From the NCBI GenBank assembly GCA_037974335.1, contig CM075734.1:28835695-28899694 (forward strand): DNA of 64,000 nucleotides, in the 5' to 3' direction. The notes below the pieces were generated by a model. The model made no database searches. It worked only from the letters and a program-made list of their open reading frames with translations, and was not told where the DNA came from. This document shows, piece by piece, positions 21,293-33,579 of the stretch (within the stretch, counting starts at the first letter, position 1; the number at the start of each line of letters is the position of its first letter). The position numbers and the translations under genes were made by a program. Source of the DNA: Prionace glauca (Eukaryota > Chordata > Chondrichthyes > Carcharhiniformes > Carcharhinidae).

Positions 21293-21541
21293 TTATTTAT
21301 TAGTGTCACAAGTGAAAATCCCCTAGTCGTCATACTCCGGTGCCTGTTCGGGTACACTGAGGGAGAATTTAGTACAGCCAATGCACCTAATCAGCATGTC
21401 TTTTAGACTGAAGAAACCAGAGCATCTGGAAGAAACCCGCACAGAGAATGTGTAGACTCCACACAGATAGTGACCCAAGCTAGGAATTGAACCTGGGTCC
21501 CTGGCGCTGTGAGGCAGCAGTGCTAACCACTGTGTTACCAT
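21293..21541 (-). mobile_element. V-SINE subtype, reverse
   Basis: Reads GTGTCACAAGTGAAAATCCC, GGTGCCTGTTCGGGTACACT, CAATGCACCTAATCAGCATG, then the head AGGCAGCAGTGCTAACCACT. The 3' part differs from the other copies, so this is a separate V-SINE subfamily. Confidence 0.75.
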
Positions 21542-21589
21542 GGTGAGTGGGGTACATGAGATGACATGGATGGGGTATCATAGGAATCA

Positions 21590-22150
21590 TGAGAGCTCAG
21601 AACAGGAGTCAGCAATTTATTCCATCAGGCTTCCTCCCCTACTTAATCCAATCATGGCTGATCTGATCTTGGTCTCAACTCCACTCTCCTGTTCATTCAC
21701 CATAGCCCTTTACACTCTTACTAATTAAAAATCTATCCAACTCTTCCTTAAGTTTACTCAAAGACCTGGCATCTACCACACTCTAGGGTAGTGAATTCCA
21801 CAGACTAGCAATTCTTTGAGATATTAATTTCTCCTCAACTGTTTTAAATCTGCTACACCTTATCCTAAAACTCTTACCTTGTGTTCTAGTTTGTCCTATG
21901 AGAGAAACATCCTCTCTACATTTACTTTGTTAATCCCCCTATTACCTTGTACACCTCAATTAGATCTCTTCTCATTCTTCTAAACTCCAGGGATTATGGG
22001 CCTAAAATGCCCAATCTCTCTTCATAAAACAAACCCCTCATTTCTGGGATCAATCTAGTGAACTGCCTCTGAACCTCCTCCAATGCAATTACATCCCTCC
22101 TCAAGTAAGGGGACCAAAACTGTACACAATATTCTAAGTGTGGTCTAAGT
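21590..22150 (-). mobile_element. CR1-clade LINE 3' end, reverse
   Basis: The + strand shows the reversed LINE end: CAATCATGGCTGATCTGATC, AGTGAATTCCACAGACTAGC, TTAGATCTCTTCTCATTCTTC and CCAAAACTGTACACAATATTC, the last being the reversed EYCVQFW-like segment. The coding frame is broken. Confidence 0.82.
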
Positions 22151-23059
22151 GTGAGTGTGTGGGGGTGAGGCTCTGTGAGGCATGTGGGGCCTTTTTGTTT
22201 TTATTTGAACTGGGACATAGTTCCACAGCACTGAGATGTGTCTTTTGAACAGTCTGCCTCAGCATTCAGCAGATCCTGTGTTGCCTCTGTCCTCATTCCC
22301 AGGTGACCTGACTCCTACCTGCAGCCACCTCTGGCAGTGACGGCTGTGCCTTTCTGGGTAGTCGGGCAGGCCGAGTCTGGAATTTTCCAGACTCCTGCTA
22401 CCAGCCTTGAGGATGAAAATTCAGGCTCATTGCACAATATCTCATAGAAAAGAGTCAGCTACTAGACAAAGAAGATTTTGTGGAGAAGCAAAGAAGGACT
22501 ATTTTAGGTGAACAGCCAAACAGGATGCTCGTGAGAGTTTGTTCTCTACTCAAGTGGACGGGAACAGAACAGATGTGGCTCCCTTTAAGGAAAAGGGAGT
22601 TACCACTGTGGCTCTTGCTGTGTAAACTGAATCTGGAAAACTCAGGTTGAATGGAACAATATTCGTTGGATACATTGTGACTGGGAGAAGTGAACCTGTT
22701 GGAATGTTAGGAATGAGTATGAAACTTCCTGTAATTTTACATAGTTGTCAGAAGTTCAGCACACAGCAAAAAGGGGTAGTAAGTCATATATCAATTGCGT
22801 TAGTTAATGCAAAAGTGTATTTTCTTTACTTTGGTATATTAATTATGTTAGGTAGTATTTGATCGATGTTCATTTTAGTTTGTGACAATGGAAGTTTAAA
22901 ATGTGAAATCTTCTTCTCTGGTGATACCTGCCAGCTGCAGTGAAATTAATCACTTCTTAAAAGTTATCGGTCCCTATGGGGATCCAATTGCTGCCATTTT
23001 ATTTTCGTGTTCACTGCAAGTGCAAATGCTAACGTGGGCACAAAATATCATGCGATTCA
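22151..23059. other. Unassigned intronic DNA
   Basis: Lies between the stalk and transmembrane exons of gene 1. No further stalk exon with matching phase was found and no repeat was clearly recognised. Confidence 0.45.
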
Positions 23060-23480
23060 GAAACAAGAAACTCCCTGCCCCAGCCCACTCAACTTGGGCT
23101 GTCTGTTACCTGCTCCAGGTTGTCCTTTGTCACACCACTTATCTTTATTCTGCCGTTAACAGATTCTGATCTCCTAATGTGCCACCATCAGCGTTCTTCT
23201 TAGCCCTGATCATCACCATCTACATTTCTTTTGTATTCTTGCCCAATACTTCTTTGTCAATCCCTCGCTAGCCTCCACCTATTACTGTCCTTCTATTTGG
23301 CCTCTACTGCTCCACCCCAACAACGCCTCCCCCACAAAAGTATAAATTTTACGCTATTTCCATTTCTCTTTAGCTCTGACGCAATCATCTAGTCTTGAAA
23401 TGTTAGCTCTGTTCTTGATCCACAGATACTGTCAGACCTGCTGAGATTTTCCAGCATTTTCTCAAGTTTTTGCTACTTGA
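23060..23480 (+). repeat. Hammerhead-type short repeat, opposite orientation
   Basis: The + strand ends TTTAGCTCTGACGCAATC, then TCTAGTCTTGAAATGTTAGC, then GTCAGACCTGCTGAGATTTT, the reverse of the repeat at 3366. The CTGACG...GAAA core (about 23375-23402) is decayed. The longer body (TTCTGCCGTTAACAGATTCTG, CCTCTACTGCTCCACCCC) is the usual extension, also seen at 63530-63660. Confidence 0.55.
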
Positions 23481-24247
23481 GCTGTTGTTTTGTATTTGAT
23501 CGCTCATTCGTGATTCTTATTCTGTTGACTCATGGGTGTCCGCCCTTTTTATCCATTTTTCAGATGTTCAGAGGTGGTGACTGTGGGATAGGATAGGACT
23601 CTATATTACCCTTGCATACCCCTTGCTGCTCTGGGAGTAAATAATTTAGTTTTAGAGAGAATGTGGTGATTTTTTTTGGTGGTCATGCCAGACCTGTGAC
23701 CAGGTCAGTCACACGACAAGAAAGCTAAGCCCAAGACCCTTGGATTTGAACATTCAGAAGTGTGCATTTTATCATTGGTGGGAGATGGTTCGAGCAGGGA
23801 TGAGGGTTGAAAGTGAAAGTAAGGGAGCTGTGGTGGAATAAGAAAACTGGGAACATGGGGTGATGTTGTCAGATTCCTACTATGTGTTTATTTTTGACTA
23901 GGAATGCTTCTACCTTCACATTCTATACTTGTGGTTAGATAATGAAGGCAAACGGTGGAGTCTATCAGCAGCTCCACATCCTTGTCATTTGCTGCCAGTG
24001 TAGGGCAGAGATGAAACTCTTCACTGGGCTAATTTTGGAATGGCCCCAATTCCCTTTCTGGATGGAGAAGATGGTAGTCACTCTCACTTTACCTCTTGAG
24101 TTCAGCTCTTTTGTCCATGTTTAGACCAAGGCTATAATGAGATCAAGAGTTGAGTGTCCCTAGCGGAACCCAAACTGGCCATCGCTGATCAGGTTATTGC
24201 TCAATGAGTGTATCTTGATAGTGCCATCAATGACATGTTTCATCATC

Positions 24248-24503
24248 CCCTCCTCCCTGTAACCCTGCACATTTACCATAGCTAATCCATCTAATTACAT
24301 ATTTTTGCACACTAAGTGGCAATTTAGCATAGCCAATTCACCTAACCTGTACATCTTTGGACAATGGGAAACCAGAGCACCCAGAGGAAACTCATGCAGA
24401 CAGGGTGACAACACGCAAACTCCATAGAGGCACCCAAGGCCGGAATTGAACCTGGATCCCTGGCACTGAGATAGCAGTGCTAATCATTGTGCCACCATGC
24501 CGC
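24248..24503 (-). mobile_element. V-SINE, reverse, with GCT run
   Basis: Contains CTGTAACCCTGCACATTTAC, GGCAATTTAGCATAGCC and the head GCTAATCATTGTGCCACCAT. It is followed by a short (GCT)n microsatellite (24503-24520). Confidence 0.82.
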
Positions 24504-24934
24504 TGCTGCTGCTGCTGCTATTGTGAACACTCTTTGTATATTTAATAATCCCTGACCCAGAAAACTGGGGTATAGTCAGGGTGTAAGTTCTGCCCTAATC
24601 TTTCTGAAGTGGATTTGTTGAAAATCTGGTTGTAATGTTTTGGAAACAGATCAGATTGTGATCAGAGAAATCTGATTTACGTAGAAATGAAGCAGGGGTG
24701 GTGCAGCATCCTGAATTTTAGATGATTGTATCATGAGAGGTACTTGGTATAGACCCAAATATCTTTAACTTACTCCCATGATTGATACAAAACTCTGGAT
24801 CTTAGCGATCACATGCCCAAGTAATGTTTAATGGTTAATGGATATCACTTTGTTCAATTTTTAAGATAACATTCTTAAATTTACATTGGTTTTCACTTTG
24901 CGAAGAAAGTTCCTGTTCTCTGATTCTATTTCAG

Positions 24935-25043
24935 GTATCAGCAGTGCTAGTTAGAAACTTGATTTCCTCAATTCTGTTGGCCTTTCGTGTTTCAGTTTTA
25001 ATCTGCTTCATTGCAATCACTGTGCTCCTGTGTCGATGGAAAT
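24935..25043 (+). CDS. TIM-family gene 1, transmembrane exon
   Basis: A 109-bp exon between TCTATTTCAG and GTAAGT, phase 0 in and phase 1 out. It encodes VSAVLVRNLISSI, then the membrane segment LLAFRVSVLICFIAITVLL, then CRWK with a Cys completed across the splice. The basic RWK after the membrane segment fits a type I protein with the tail in the cytosol. The membrane segment carries an Arg. The gene 2 exon at 63005 is nearly identical from ILLAF onward, and the upstream intron (24550-24930 versus 62660-63000) is also alignable, showing a tandem duplication. Signalling through a partner chain is possible but inferred. Confidence 0.88.
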
Positions 25044-25639
25044 GTAAGTTTTGCCATTTAGTAATCTTCCCTGATCCTCAAAGTTTTGAAAAGATTTTTA
25101 TCTTGATAAGATGTGCATTGGTCAGAGGATGCTCAGAAATGCAATGACTCGACTCCACTGTGTTCTGATATTGTCCTAAAGCATTATTTCCCATGGCGGA
25201 GAGTCATTCTACCATCGTATACATCACGTTAAACCTGAAGTGTACCAGTTTGCTTTCTGCTTGACTGTCCCATGAATGAAGGTGCAGCACCAGTTAAAGC
25301 CAAAGCTATTTTTTTTTGTTGCTTCACAACAGTTCCAAATCTCTGACTAACAGCTCAAAATCCACACAAATGTTTCCGTGTTTCTAAAATTAATTTTTTT
25401 CAAAGTCATTTTTTTAGTGTCTCTAAAAAGGGACAGCAGTGAAAAGGCTTCCAATCTATTACAAAATGTTCTTCCACAGTTACAAAAATACATGTAAGCC
25501 TGTACAGATTAGGCCACTGCTTACACTGTCACTTGCAATGATGTAAGGGAGTAAACACTAGAACAGTATGTGCACAGAATTGGAAACAAACACTGCCAAA
25601 AATGTCTTCAGCACAGTTATTATTTATTTTTCACATGAT

Positions 25640-26700
25640 GGATGAATCTTCCCACTCCCACCCCTTCCCCCCGCCTCCCCCCACTTTGAAGCAGGCATTT
25701 CCACCTCCCACCCATCCCCAACAGTCAATGCCGACACTCTGTCCTTCCCTTCCAAACATTGGACCCCTTCCCCCTACCCATACAGCCAGTCGGGCATCCC
25801 CCTTCCCCACAAATATCGGACCCCTTACCCCCAACCTCCCACCCACACAGTCAACACAAGCATCCACCCACCTCTAGCTATCATCAGCCTCCCAAGTCTG
25901 CATCCCCCAGCTCCCCACCACCACAAATAAATAAATCCCTTCCTCCCCCATGAGGCTCTCACAAGGTTCTGCCCTGCTACTGTCCCCAGCACAGGTTGGT
26001 ACTGCCAAGTTGCTATGGTGCTAACCAGGCATTACCAATCAGTGCCTAGGGGCAATGCCGAGGGCAATGCCAGGCCTACCTGGTCTTGTTCCTCTCCCCA
26101 GGGGCTATGTTCACTTCTATGCCCTGGGGGGATTCCCAAGACAGGTTCATGTCTAGAACATAGAACGTTACAGCGCAGTACAGGCCCTTCGGCCCTCGAT
26201 GTTGCGTTGATCAGTGGACCCTCTAACCTAAACTATTCCAATATTATCCATATGCCTATCCAACAATCATTTGAACGCCCTTAAAGTTGGCGAGTCCACA
26301 ACTGCTGCTGGCAGGGCATTCCACGCCCTTACTACCCTCTGAGTAAAGAACCTACCTCTGACATCCATCCTATATTTACCACTCCTCAATTTAAAACTAT
26401 GTCCCCTCGTGTTAGCCATCACCACAATGGTCTGTTGTGGGTTGATGTGGGTGGTGTCATGTCAGCGTGGTTTGAATATATCGCAGGCGTCAATATATGG
26501 TTGGGAGGGCAGTTAATGACATGTAAATACATTAAAATGTATTTAAATCAGATTCATACTTGTTATGGGCATGAACCTGATTATGTCACCGGTGAGGGTG
26601 ACCAAAATCAGAAGTCATGATCTTGCTGGCGAGATCCTCAACTTCTGAGGTTTGCCAAATCTTGAGCCAACCCCCTGCTATTCCCATGGATGACGAACAC
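25640..26700. repeat. Unnamed repeat family R1, copy 1
   Basis: Shares order and wording with 59700-60513: CCTCCCACCCACACAGTCAA, CTCCCCACCACCACAAATAAAT, GAGGCTATG/GGGGCTATG...TTCTATGCCCT, and AACCTGATTATGTCACCGGTGAGGG (aligning to AACCTGTTAACGTCACTGGTGAGG). It is C-rich on the + strand at first, then AT-rich. A LINE fragment (26155-26405) interrupts it. No coding capacity seen. Confidence 0.6.
26155..26405 (-). mobile_element. CR1-type LINE 3' end, reverse, inside R1
   Basis: Reads AGAACATAGAACGTTACAGC, AGTACAGGCCCTTCGGCCCT, AGGGCATTCCACGCCCTTAC and ATTTAAAACTATGTCCCCTC, the reversed end of a CR1-type LINE. Absent from the second R1 copy, so it is a later insertion. Confidence 0.8.
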
Positions 26701-26869
26701 TGGCTCAAGTTCGCCCCTTTTGAGTCTGAAATAAAGGCACATTACTTCACTGCTGCAGGGAAGATGAGACATTTCAATGTACTAGTTTATCCTTTTACAC
26801 AAACACATTTCCCCAATGCCATGCCAGCTACTGATCTGTCTTTGTGTAAAGAAGTGATTTCTGACTTTT

Positions 26870-27235
26870 TGTTTATTTCCTCGTGTGTTGTGGGCATCAC
26901 TGATAAGACTAACAATTGCTCCTCATCCCTTGGGAACAATTAAGAGTTCACCAAATTGTGTGGGTGAGGATTCAAATGTAGGCTGATGGATGGCAGATTT
27001 TCTTTCCTAGTGAATCAGCTGGCTTTTTATTACAATTGATAGTTTAATAGCTCTCATTCCTGAGACTAGTTTTCAATTCCAGATTTTCTATTTAATTTGT
27101 TGTGTTTATTATTTGAGTTTAAATTCTCTCAACTGCCATGGTGGAATTTGAAACCAGTCCTCAAAGGATTGGCCTAGTCATCCTCAGGATGACTAGTCCA
27201 GGGACATTACCACTGTACCACTGTCTCCCTCATCC
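26870..27235 (-). mobile_element. Second-type tRNA SINE, reverse, decayed
   Basis: The reversed head is visible: CTGCCATGGTGGAATTTGAA (27133-27152), TGACTAGTCCAGGGACATTA and CCACTGTACCACTGTCTCC. The body is strongly diverged. Confidence 0.55.
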
Positions 27236-28231
27236 CTGCAGTGCTGGACTTTTACCAAATTGTACCCATATCGCTGAACCATTCAATAGCCCAATCCATC
27301 AGCAAACCAACCTCCCATCCATTGAATCTGTCTGCATTTCCCAATGCTTCAGAAAAGCAGCCAGCATAATCAAGAACCCCACTCTTCCACCTTTTTTCCA
27401 TTGGGAAAAAGATACAAAAGTCTGAGATCATGTACCAGCCGACTCAAAAACAGCTTCTTCCCTGCTGTCATCAAACTTTTGAATGGACCTACCTTAAATT
27501 AAGTTGATCTTTCTCTGCACTCTAGCTATGGCTGTAATACTACATTCTGCACCCTTTACTTTCCTTCTCTGTTATGTACACTATGAACAATATGCTTTGT
27601 CTGTATAGAATATAAGAAACAATACTTTTCATTGAATACCAATACCCATGACAATAACAAATCAAATCAAAAAGCATTTTAGCCACAGTGGCAAGTTTCA
27701 TTGGGTAACTCCTATTTTGGAACAAAACACATGTGTTTCAATACTGGAGGATTTTTAATGCTCAGTGGAGCATTAGCATCTTTAATGCCAATTAGATAAA
27801 TTAGAAGTGATTAAATGAAAAGTTAAACAGATGGGTAAATGAAAATGCCAAGGATCTGAATAGAAGTTTAGAATGCAGACTCATGGCGGTTGAAGGTTGC
27901 CAGTTGTTCTGCTTGTAACTGGCATTATTCCCACTTTGGGGTTAGAGTTTCTCAGGGCTCTGCCTGATCCCAGCATTACTTCTGTCAGCTAGTTAGAATC
28001 CTTTCCAATTTGAGGATCTAAGCAGTTTGCCAAGCCTGGAATCTCATCATAGAGCACCCTCGTGGAAGCTGAAACTTAACATATGAAGATATGTTCATAT
28101 GTTAACATATGAAGATAGCTCAAGAGTGAAAAAGGCAAGCAATTGTGAAACATTGACAGAAATCTATGGTTACAAGAGTTCTGAAAAATAAACATTTCTA
28201 AAATTCTGGAAGCACATGTTGCCCTGACAAG
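27236..28231. other. Unassigned DNA with a small palindrome
   Basis: No exon seen. 28078-28103 is a palindrome (AACATATGAA, six-base loop, TTCATATGTT) followed by a partial repeat of the same words. Otherwise nothing recognised. Confidence 0.4.
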
Positions 28232-28242
28232 GAGAAAAGTAC

Positions 28243-29424
28243 AGTAAGAAGTCTCACAACACCAGGTTAAAGTCCAACAGGTTTATTTGGTAGCAAATGC
28301 CACTAGCTTTCAGAGCGCTGCTCCTTCATCCGGTGAGTGGGGAGTTCTGATCACAAACAGGGCACATAATAAGTTTACAGAATACTGATTAAAATATGAG
28401 TCTTTACAGCTAATCAAGTCTTAAAGGTGCAGACAATGTGAGTGGAGATGGCATTAATCATAGGTTAAAGAGATGTGTATTGTCTCCAGCCAGGACAGTA
28501 AGTGAGATTTTGCAAGCCCAGGCCAGTCATGGGATTCCAAATAGTGTGACATGAACCCAAGATCCTGGTTGAGGCCATCCTCATGTATGCGGAACTTGGC
28601 TATCAGTCTGCTTGGTGACTCTGCATTGTGTGTTGTGAAGGCTGCCATGGAGAACATTTACCCAAAGATCAGAGGCTGAATGCCTGTGACCGCTGAAGTG
28701 TTCGCCAACAGGAAGAGAACAGTCTTGCCTGGTGATTGTCGAGCGATGTTCATTCATCTGTTGTCATAGTGTCTGCATGGTCTCCCCAATGTACCATGCC
28801 TTGGGACATTCTTTCCTGCAGTGTATCAGGTAGACAATGTTGGCCAAGTTGCAAGAGTATGTACCATCTACTTGGTGGATGGTGTTCTCACGTGAAATGA
28901 TGGCATCTGTGTCGATGATCAGGCATGTCTTGGAGAGGTTGCAGTGGCAGGGTTATGTGGTGTTGTGGTCACTGTTCTCTTGAAGGCTGGGTAGTTTGCT
29001 GCAGGCAATGGTCTGTCTGAGGTTGTGCAGTTGTTTGAAGGCAAGAAGTGGGGGTGTGGAGATGGCTTTGGCGAGATGTTCATCTTCATCGATGACATGT
29101 TGGAGACTCCGGAGAAGATGTTGTAGCTGTCTGGAGATAATACACATCTCTTTAACCTATGAATAATGCTATCTCCACTCACATTGTCTGCACTTTTAAG
29201 ACTTGATTAGCTGTAAAGACTTGCATTCTAATCAGTATTCTGTAAACTGATTGTGTGCCTTTATATCCCTGTTTGTGATCAGAACTCCCCACTCATCTGA
29301 TGAAGGAACAGTGCTCCGAAAGCTAGTGGCATTTGCTACCAAATAAACCTATTGGACTTTAACCTGGTGTTGTGAGACTTCTTACTGTGTTTACCCAGTC
29401 AAACGCCGGCATCTTCACATCAAA
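28243..29424 (-). mobile_element. Penelope-like element, reverse, broken, with inverted ends
   Basis: A 1.18-kb PLE insertion flanked by the 11-bp target duplication GAGAAAAGTAC (28232-28242 and 29425-29435). The middle, read on the - strand, carries the region before and around the GIY-YIG endonuclease seen more clearly at 32477-33076. The two ends are inverted repeats of each other over about 240 bp (28243-28480 versus 29140-29390), as in PLE insertions bearing opposed terminal-repeat pieces. A CTGATGA...GAAA core is at 29297-29321 on the + strand. A broken fossil with several breaks. Confidence 0.85.
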
Positions 29425-29529
29425 GAGAAAAGTACCCTGGACCCCTGCTGGATATGTGTTCTGACAAAGATACTGCACCTGGAACCTGATTCCGCCTCCT
29501 CTCTCCCTGAAACTGACAGGCTCAACCCA

Positions 29530-29855
29530 TGTTTTTCATTCATTAAGGATGACAGGACCAGTATTTATTGTCCATCTTACTTTTTGGAGATAAAATGTCT
29601 CCTTGAACACAATTAAGTGACTCGCTAGGCATTCCAGGAGATAGGTAATGATCCATTGCTGTGGGTCTAGAGTCAAATATAGGCCAGAACAGGTAAAGGC
29701 AATAATAATCCAGTAGTTACATGGTCAACAGTGCTTTTTAATCCAGAATAATTTAAACTACCCAGTTGCTGCAGCGAGACTGGAACTCAGGTCTCCAGAT
29801 CATTAATCAAAGCCTCTGGATTACAAATCCAGTAACATAAATACTATGCTGCTTT
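29530..29855 (-). mobile_element. tRNA SINE, reverse, decayed
   Basis: Begins with CAGTATTTATTGTCCATCTT and ends with GAACTCAGGTCTCCAGATCA and CTGGATTACAAATCCAGTAA, the reversed head of a second-type SINE (box-B-like core). Moderately diverged. Confidence 0.6.
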
Positions 29856-30068
29856 TCTAATCAGCATCCTTTGCTGTAAAGAAAGTGATGGCTGAATTCA
29901 CTATAATGAACATTCAGATCTGAGGACTGCTGATTCTTTGCCTTTTTAAGTATGAAATTTACGCAGAAAAGGATTGTACATTTCACTTTGGTGTTTTACT
30001 CTGCTGTGTCAGATTGTGAATGCAAGCCAGTGGAGAAATTGTTCAATATTTTTGTTTTTGATCCTCAG

Positions 30069-30112
30069 GTCAATATGAGCCAACTATGGCAGAAGCACTT
30101 CCTTTGTTTTGA
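30069..30112 (+). CDS. TIM-family gene 1, probable short cytoplasmic last coding exon
   Basis: After the acceptor TTTGATCCTCAG the phase-1 frame reads QYEPTMAEALPLF and then TGA (30110-30112). The join with the transmembrane exon gives CRWKC-QYEP..., a tail of about 18 residues. The tail has one Tyr in a QYEP context and no ITIM or ITAM. The frame, acceptor and position downstream of the transmembrane exon are the only evidence; a further exon between 25043 and 30069 cannot be excluded. No convincing polyadenylation signal was found close by; an AATAAA lies at about 31132, past a SINE. Confidence 0.5.
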
Positions 30113-30683
30113 TAGACTGGAGATTTTTCAATATAATTCCATGTGCAATTATCCTGGGCAATTCATAGAAAGCATGCATGTGAAACTGTACTCCAATGTC
30201 GTGATCTCTCTCACAGCCCCAGGCCCATCCTCAACCTGTCTGAAGAAGAACACCATCAAACCCAGGAAAATGTGCTGACTGGACAGTACCCAAAAGCAGC
30301 GCCAGGATCCTGTCATTACTGATAAACAGTGATAAGCACTGCACACTTTTCATGGACACGGGAAATTCCTCTTAAAGCTTTTAACAGGAGAAGTTTAGCT
30401 TTAGTGCTCTGTGTATGTTCAGTCCTGGAATTTGTATTGAGAATCTGCCTGTGATTTACCATTTGTTAATTTTAATGGTGCACCAATTTGCAATATGCAT
30501 TAGGACCCAATAACTGAACTTTAGTTTCTGCTGAGTCTTTTAAAACTTACATGGTGTGAAATTATAACAAAAATTGGTTAATTTAAGAATTGATTTCCTA
30601 TAAAATTGTAACCACATATTTGTGTATTCATGTATTTTTACTCCCTGTAGAATAGTTACTTAGGAGATTTTCCTCTTAGATAA

Positions 30684-30990
30684 CAGAATCACAGTGTAGA
30701 AGGAGACCATTCTGCCCATTGAGTCCACACTGACCACAGTCACACCCAGACTTTATCCGCATAACCCCATACGTTTACATTAGCTAGTCCTCCTGACACT
30801 AAGGAACAATTTAGCATGGCCAATTCACCTAACCCACACATTTTTGGACTGTGGGAGGAAACTGGAGCACCTGGAGGAAACCCACACAGATAAGGGGAGA
30901 ATGTGTAAACTCAACACAGAGTGACCCAAGCTAGAAATGGAACACAAATCCCTGGTGCTGTGAGGCAGCAGTGCTAACCACTGTGCCACC
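30684..30990 (-). mobile_element. V-SINE (HE1-like), reverse
   Basis: Tail CAGAATCACAGTGTAGAAGG, centre GGACTGTGGGAGGAAACTGG (30847-30866), head GCAGTGCTAACCACTGTGCC. Nearly complete; it may lie in the 3' UTR or just downstream of gene 1. Confidence 0.87.
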
Positions 30991-31184
30991 CTCTTCCTAC
31001 ATCTATTTGTATTGGGTCATTTGGGCACATTGAATAGACAAAAAAAATGAACAATGAGAATCTCATGCCAATGAATTGGGAATGTTTATTGGTAACTGCA
31101 CAATGTTCAGTATCATTCTCAGCTTCGTAGATAATAAAGGAGACTGTTTCCATGTGCAGCAAGCCCTGGATGTTATTCACTGGG

Positions 31185-31720
31185 CTGAAAGGGTGGTAAA
31201 TAATATTTGTGCCACATAAGTGCCTGGCAAAGACCATCTGCAACAAAAGAGAATCATCTCTCTTTGAAATTCAATGACATGACTGTCATGGAATCCCAGA
31301 CCATCAACACCAATGAGATATTACCATTGACCAAAAACTGAAGTGGACCAACAATTTAAATATGTGCCTACAAGGGCAGATCAGAACTTGAGAATTCTTC
31401 AGGGGGTAACTCACATTCTGTCTCCCCAAATTCTGTTCACCATCAACAAGGAACAAATCAGAAATGTGATAGAATACTCAATATTTCACTGGATGAGTGC
31501 AGCTCCAACAAATCTCAAGAAGCTCAACACCATCCAGAACAAAATAGACCACTCTCTCCCGCATGCCAGCCCCATCTTAAACTGCATCAACCTACACTCC
31601 TTCAACAATACCTTACAAACCTGTAACCTCCACCACCTGGAAGGACAAGGGTAGACATATGGGAACAACATCACCTGTCAGTACCCCCAAGTAGGATGCC
31701 ATTCTGAATTGGAAAAATGG
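31185..31720 (+). mobile_element. LINE fragment, L2/Jockey-group type
   Basis: The open frame 31343-31654 encodes LRILQGVTHILSPQ, NVIEYSIFHWMSAAP and TNLKKLNTIQNKID, which match the C-terminal ...RSVMEYC...WMGAAPT..L.KLDT.Q... block of a shark LINE. It runs on into CAAGGGTAGACATATGGGAA, which links it to the fragment at 4025-4310. Confidence 0.65.
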
Positions 31721-32402
31721 ACAGAAGCTTTTGAGATTTGGCAGAGTGTCGCGGGCTCCAGCTCCACCAGAGAATTTTATCTTATCATTTAATTGCCAAA
31801 GCAAAAGAGTGGATGGGATTGCACAGTCAACCTGCAGGACAGGAACACTTAGGGCCTCATTTTACCATTTTCGTTCTAAGTGCTGAACCTGTGCACAATG
31901 CAGATTCAACTTGGAAATCGGCATTCACGTGTCCCCATTTCACTCTGCCTGAAAAAAACATCACGAGTTTGAATCGTGCCATGGACAGGGCTTATCGCGC
32001 CTGAAATGATTAGAGCTCTGAATTGTGCATGCGCAATTAGAAAAAAAACTGAAAGTTGCGCTCCCGTTACATCACTCCTGGGCCGGATAATACCTCCCCC
32101 TGGTTCCCACAGACATTGCCCCAGCCCCACAACATTACAGACCTACTTATTCCCTTACCATCTGCCACCCAGAACAAGGGCAGCCCGCTCCTCCTTTCCC
32201 CTCTACCGATCTCAGGCAGAGTCAGTGAATCCCCCCTTCCCTCCATTGATCTCAGGCAGAGAGATCCATCCTACAGATATCAGGTGGAGGGATCCCCTTT
32301 CACCCCCACTCTAGGCCCTCCTGCACAAGGCCCCATCTCCTCTGGACTCTGATGGTCATGTGACACCTCCCTCTCTCTCTCTCCCCTGTCACTAATCATT
32401 GA

Positions 32403-33421
32403 CAACACCAGGTTTTAGTCCAACTGATTTATTTGATAGTAAACGCACAAGCTTTTGAGGTTTCCTTCTTCGTCAGGTGAATGGACATCTTCTCCGGAGT
32501 CTTCAACATATCATTGATGAAGATGAACATCTCGCGAGGGCCATCCCCACACCCCCACTTCTTGCCTTCAGACAACCACACAACCTCAAACAGACCATTG
32601 TTCACAGCAAACTACCCAGTTTTCAGGAGAACAGTGACCACAATTCCACACAACCCTGCCACAGCAACCTCTGCAAGACATGCCGGATCATCGACATGGA
32701 TACCATCATCACACGTGAGAATACCATCCACCAGGTACATGGTAAATACTCTTGCAACTCGGCCAATATTGTCTACCTGATACGTTGCAAGAAAGGATGT
32801 CCTGAAGCATGGTACATTGGGGAGACCATGCAGACACTACGACAACGGATGAATGAACATCGCTCGACAATCACCAGGCAAGACTGTTCCCTTCCTGTTG
32901 GCGAACACTTCAGTGGTCACGGGCATTCAGCCTCTGACCTTCGGGTAAGCATTCTCCAAGGCGGCCTTCATGACACACGACAACGCAGAGTCGCTGAGCA
33001 GAGACTGATAGCCAAGTTCCGCACACATGAGGACGGTCTCAACAGGGATCTTGGGTTCATGTCACACTATCTGTAACCCCCGTGACTTGCCTGGGTTTGC
33101 AAAACCTCACTTACTGTACTGTCTGGAGACAATACACATCTCTTTAACCTGTGATCAGTGCTCCTTCCACTCACATTATCAGCCACTTTAGGACTTGAAC
33201 AGCAGGTTAGGTGTAAAGATTCGCATTCTAATCAGTAATCTCTAAACTGTCTGTGCTTTATATGCTCTGTCTGAGGCCGGAACTCTCCATTCACCTGATG
33301 AAGAGGGAAACCTCGAAAGCTTGTGCGTTTACTATCAAATAAACCGGTTGGACTAAAATCTGGTGTTGTCAGACTTTTTACTGTGTTTACCCCAGTCCAA
33401 CGCCAGCACATCCACATCATG
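32403..33421 (+). mobile_element. Penelope-like element, 5'-truncated, with GIY-YIG part
   Basis: A 1.02-kb PLE insertion flanked by the 12-bp target duplication ACTAATCATTGA (32391-32402 and 33422-33433). The frame 32477-33076 covers the end of the reverse transcriptase region (LLRSLQHIIDEDEHLARAIP), a CX4C-type zinc-like motif (CHSNLCKTC) and the GIY-YIG endonuclease (NIVYLIRCKKG, AWYIGETMQTLRQRMNEH, AEQRLIAKFRTHEDG). PLEs copy themselves with this nuclease in place of the usual LINE endonuclease. The left 78 bp is the inverse of the right end (33293-33380). A CTGATGA...GAAA hammerhead-like core is at 33295-33318. Truncated and not able to move alone; looks young. Confidence 0.9.
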
Positions 33422-33579
33422 ACTAATCATTGAGGCACTGACCCATCACTACCTCCCTCCCATTCAGCACACCTGCAAGTGCTCACTTGCCTTCTCCTCA
33501 ATACTGACAAACAAAGCACATGGAACTTGCTGGAATGCTCTGTCAAATTACCTGCAGTTGATCTGCCCTAATGAGGGGC

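Noticed and set aside
25602-25953. Pro-rich open frames
   Set aside because: They come from the C-rich part of repeat R1; no start, splice or family support.
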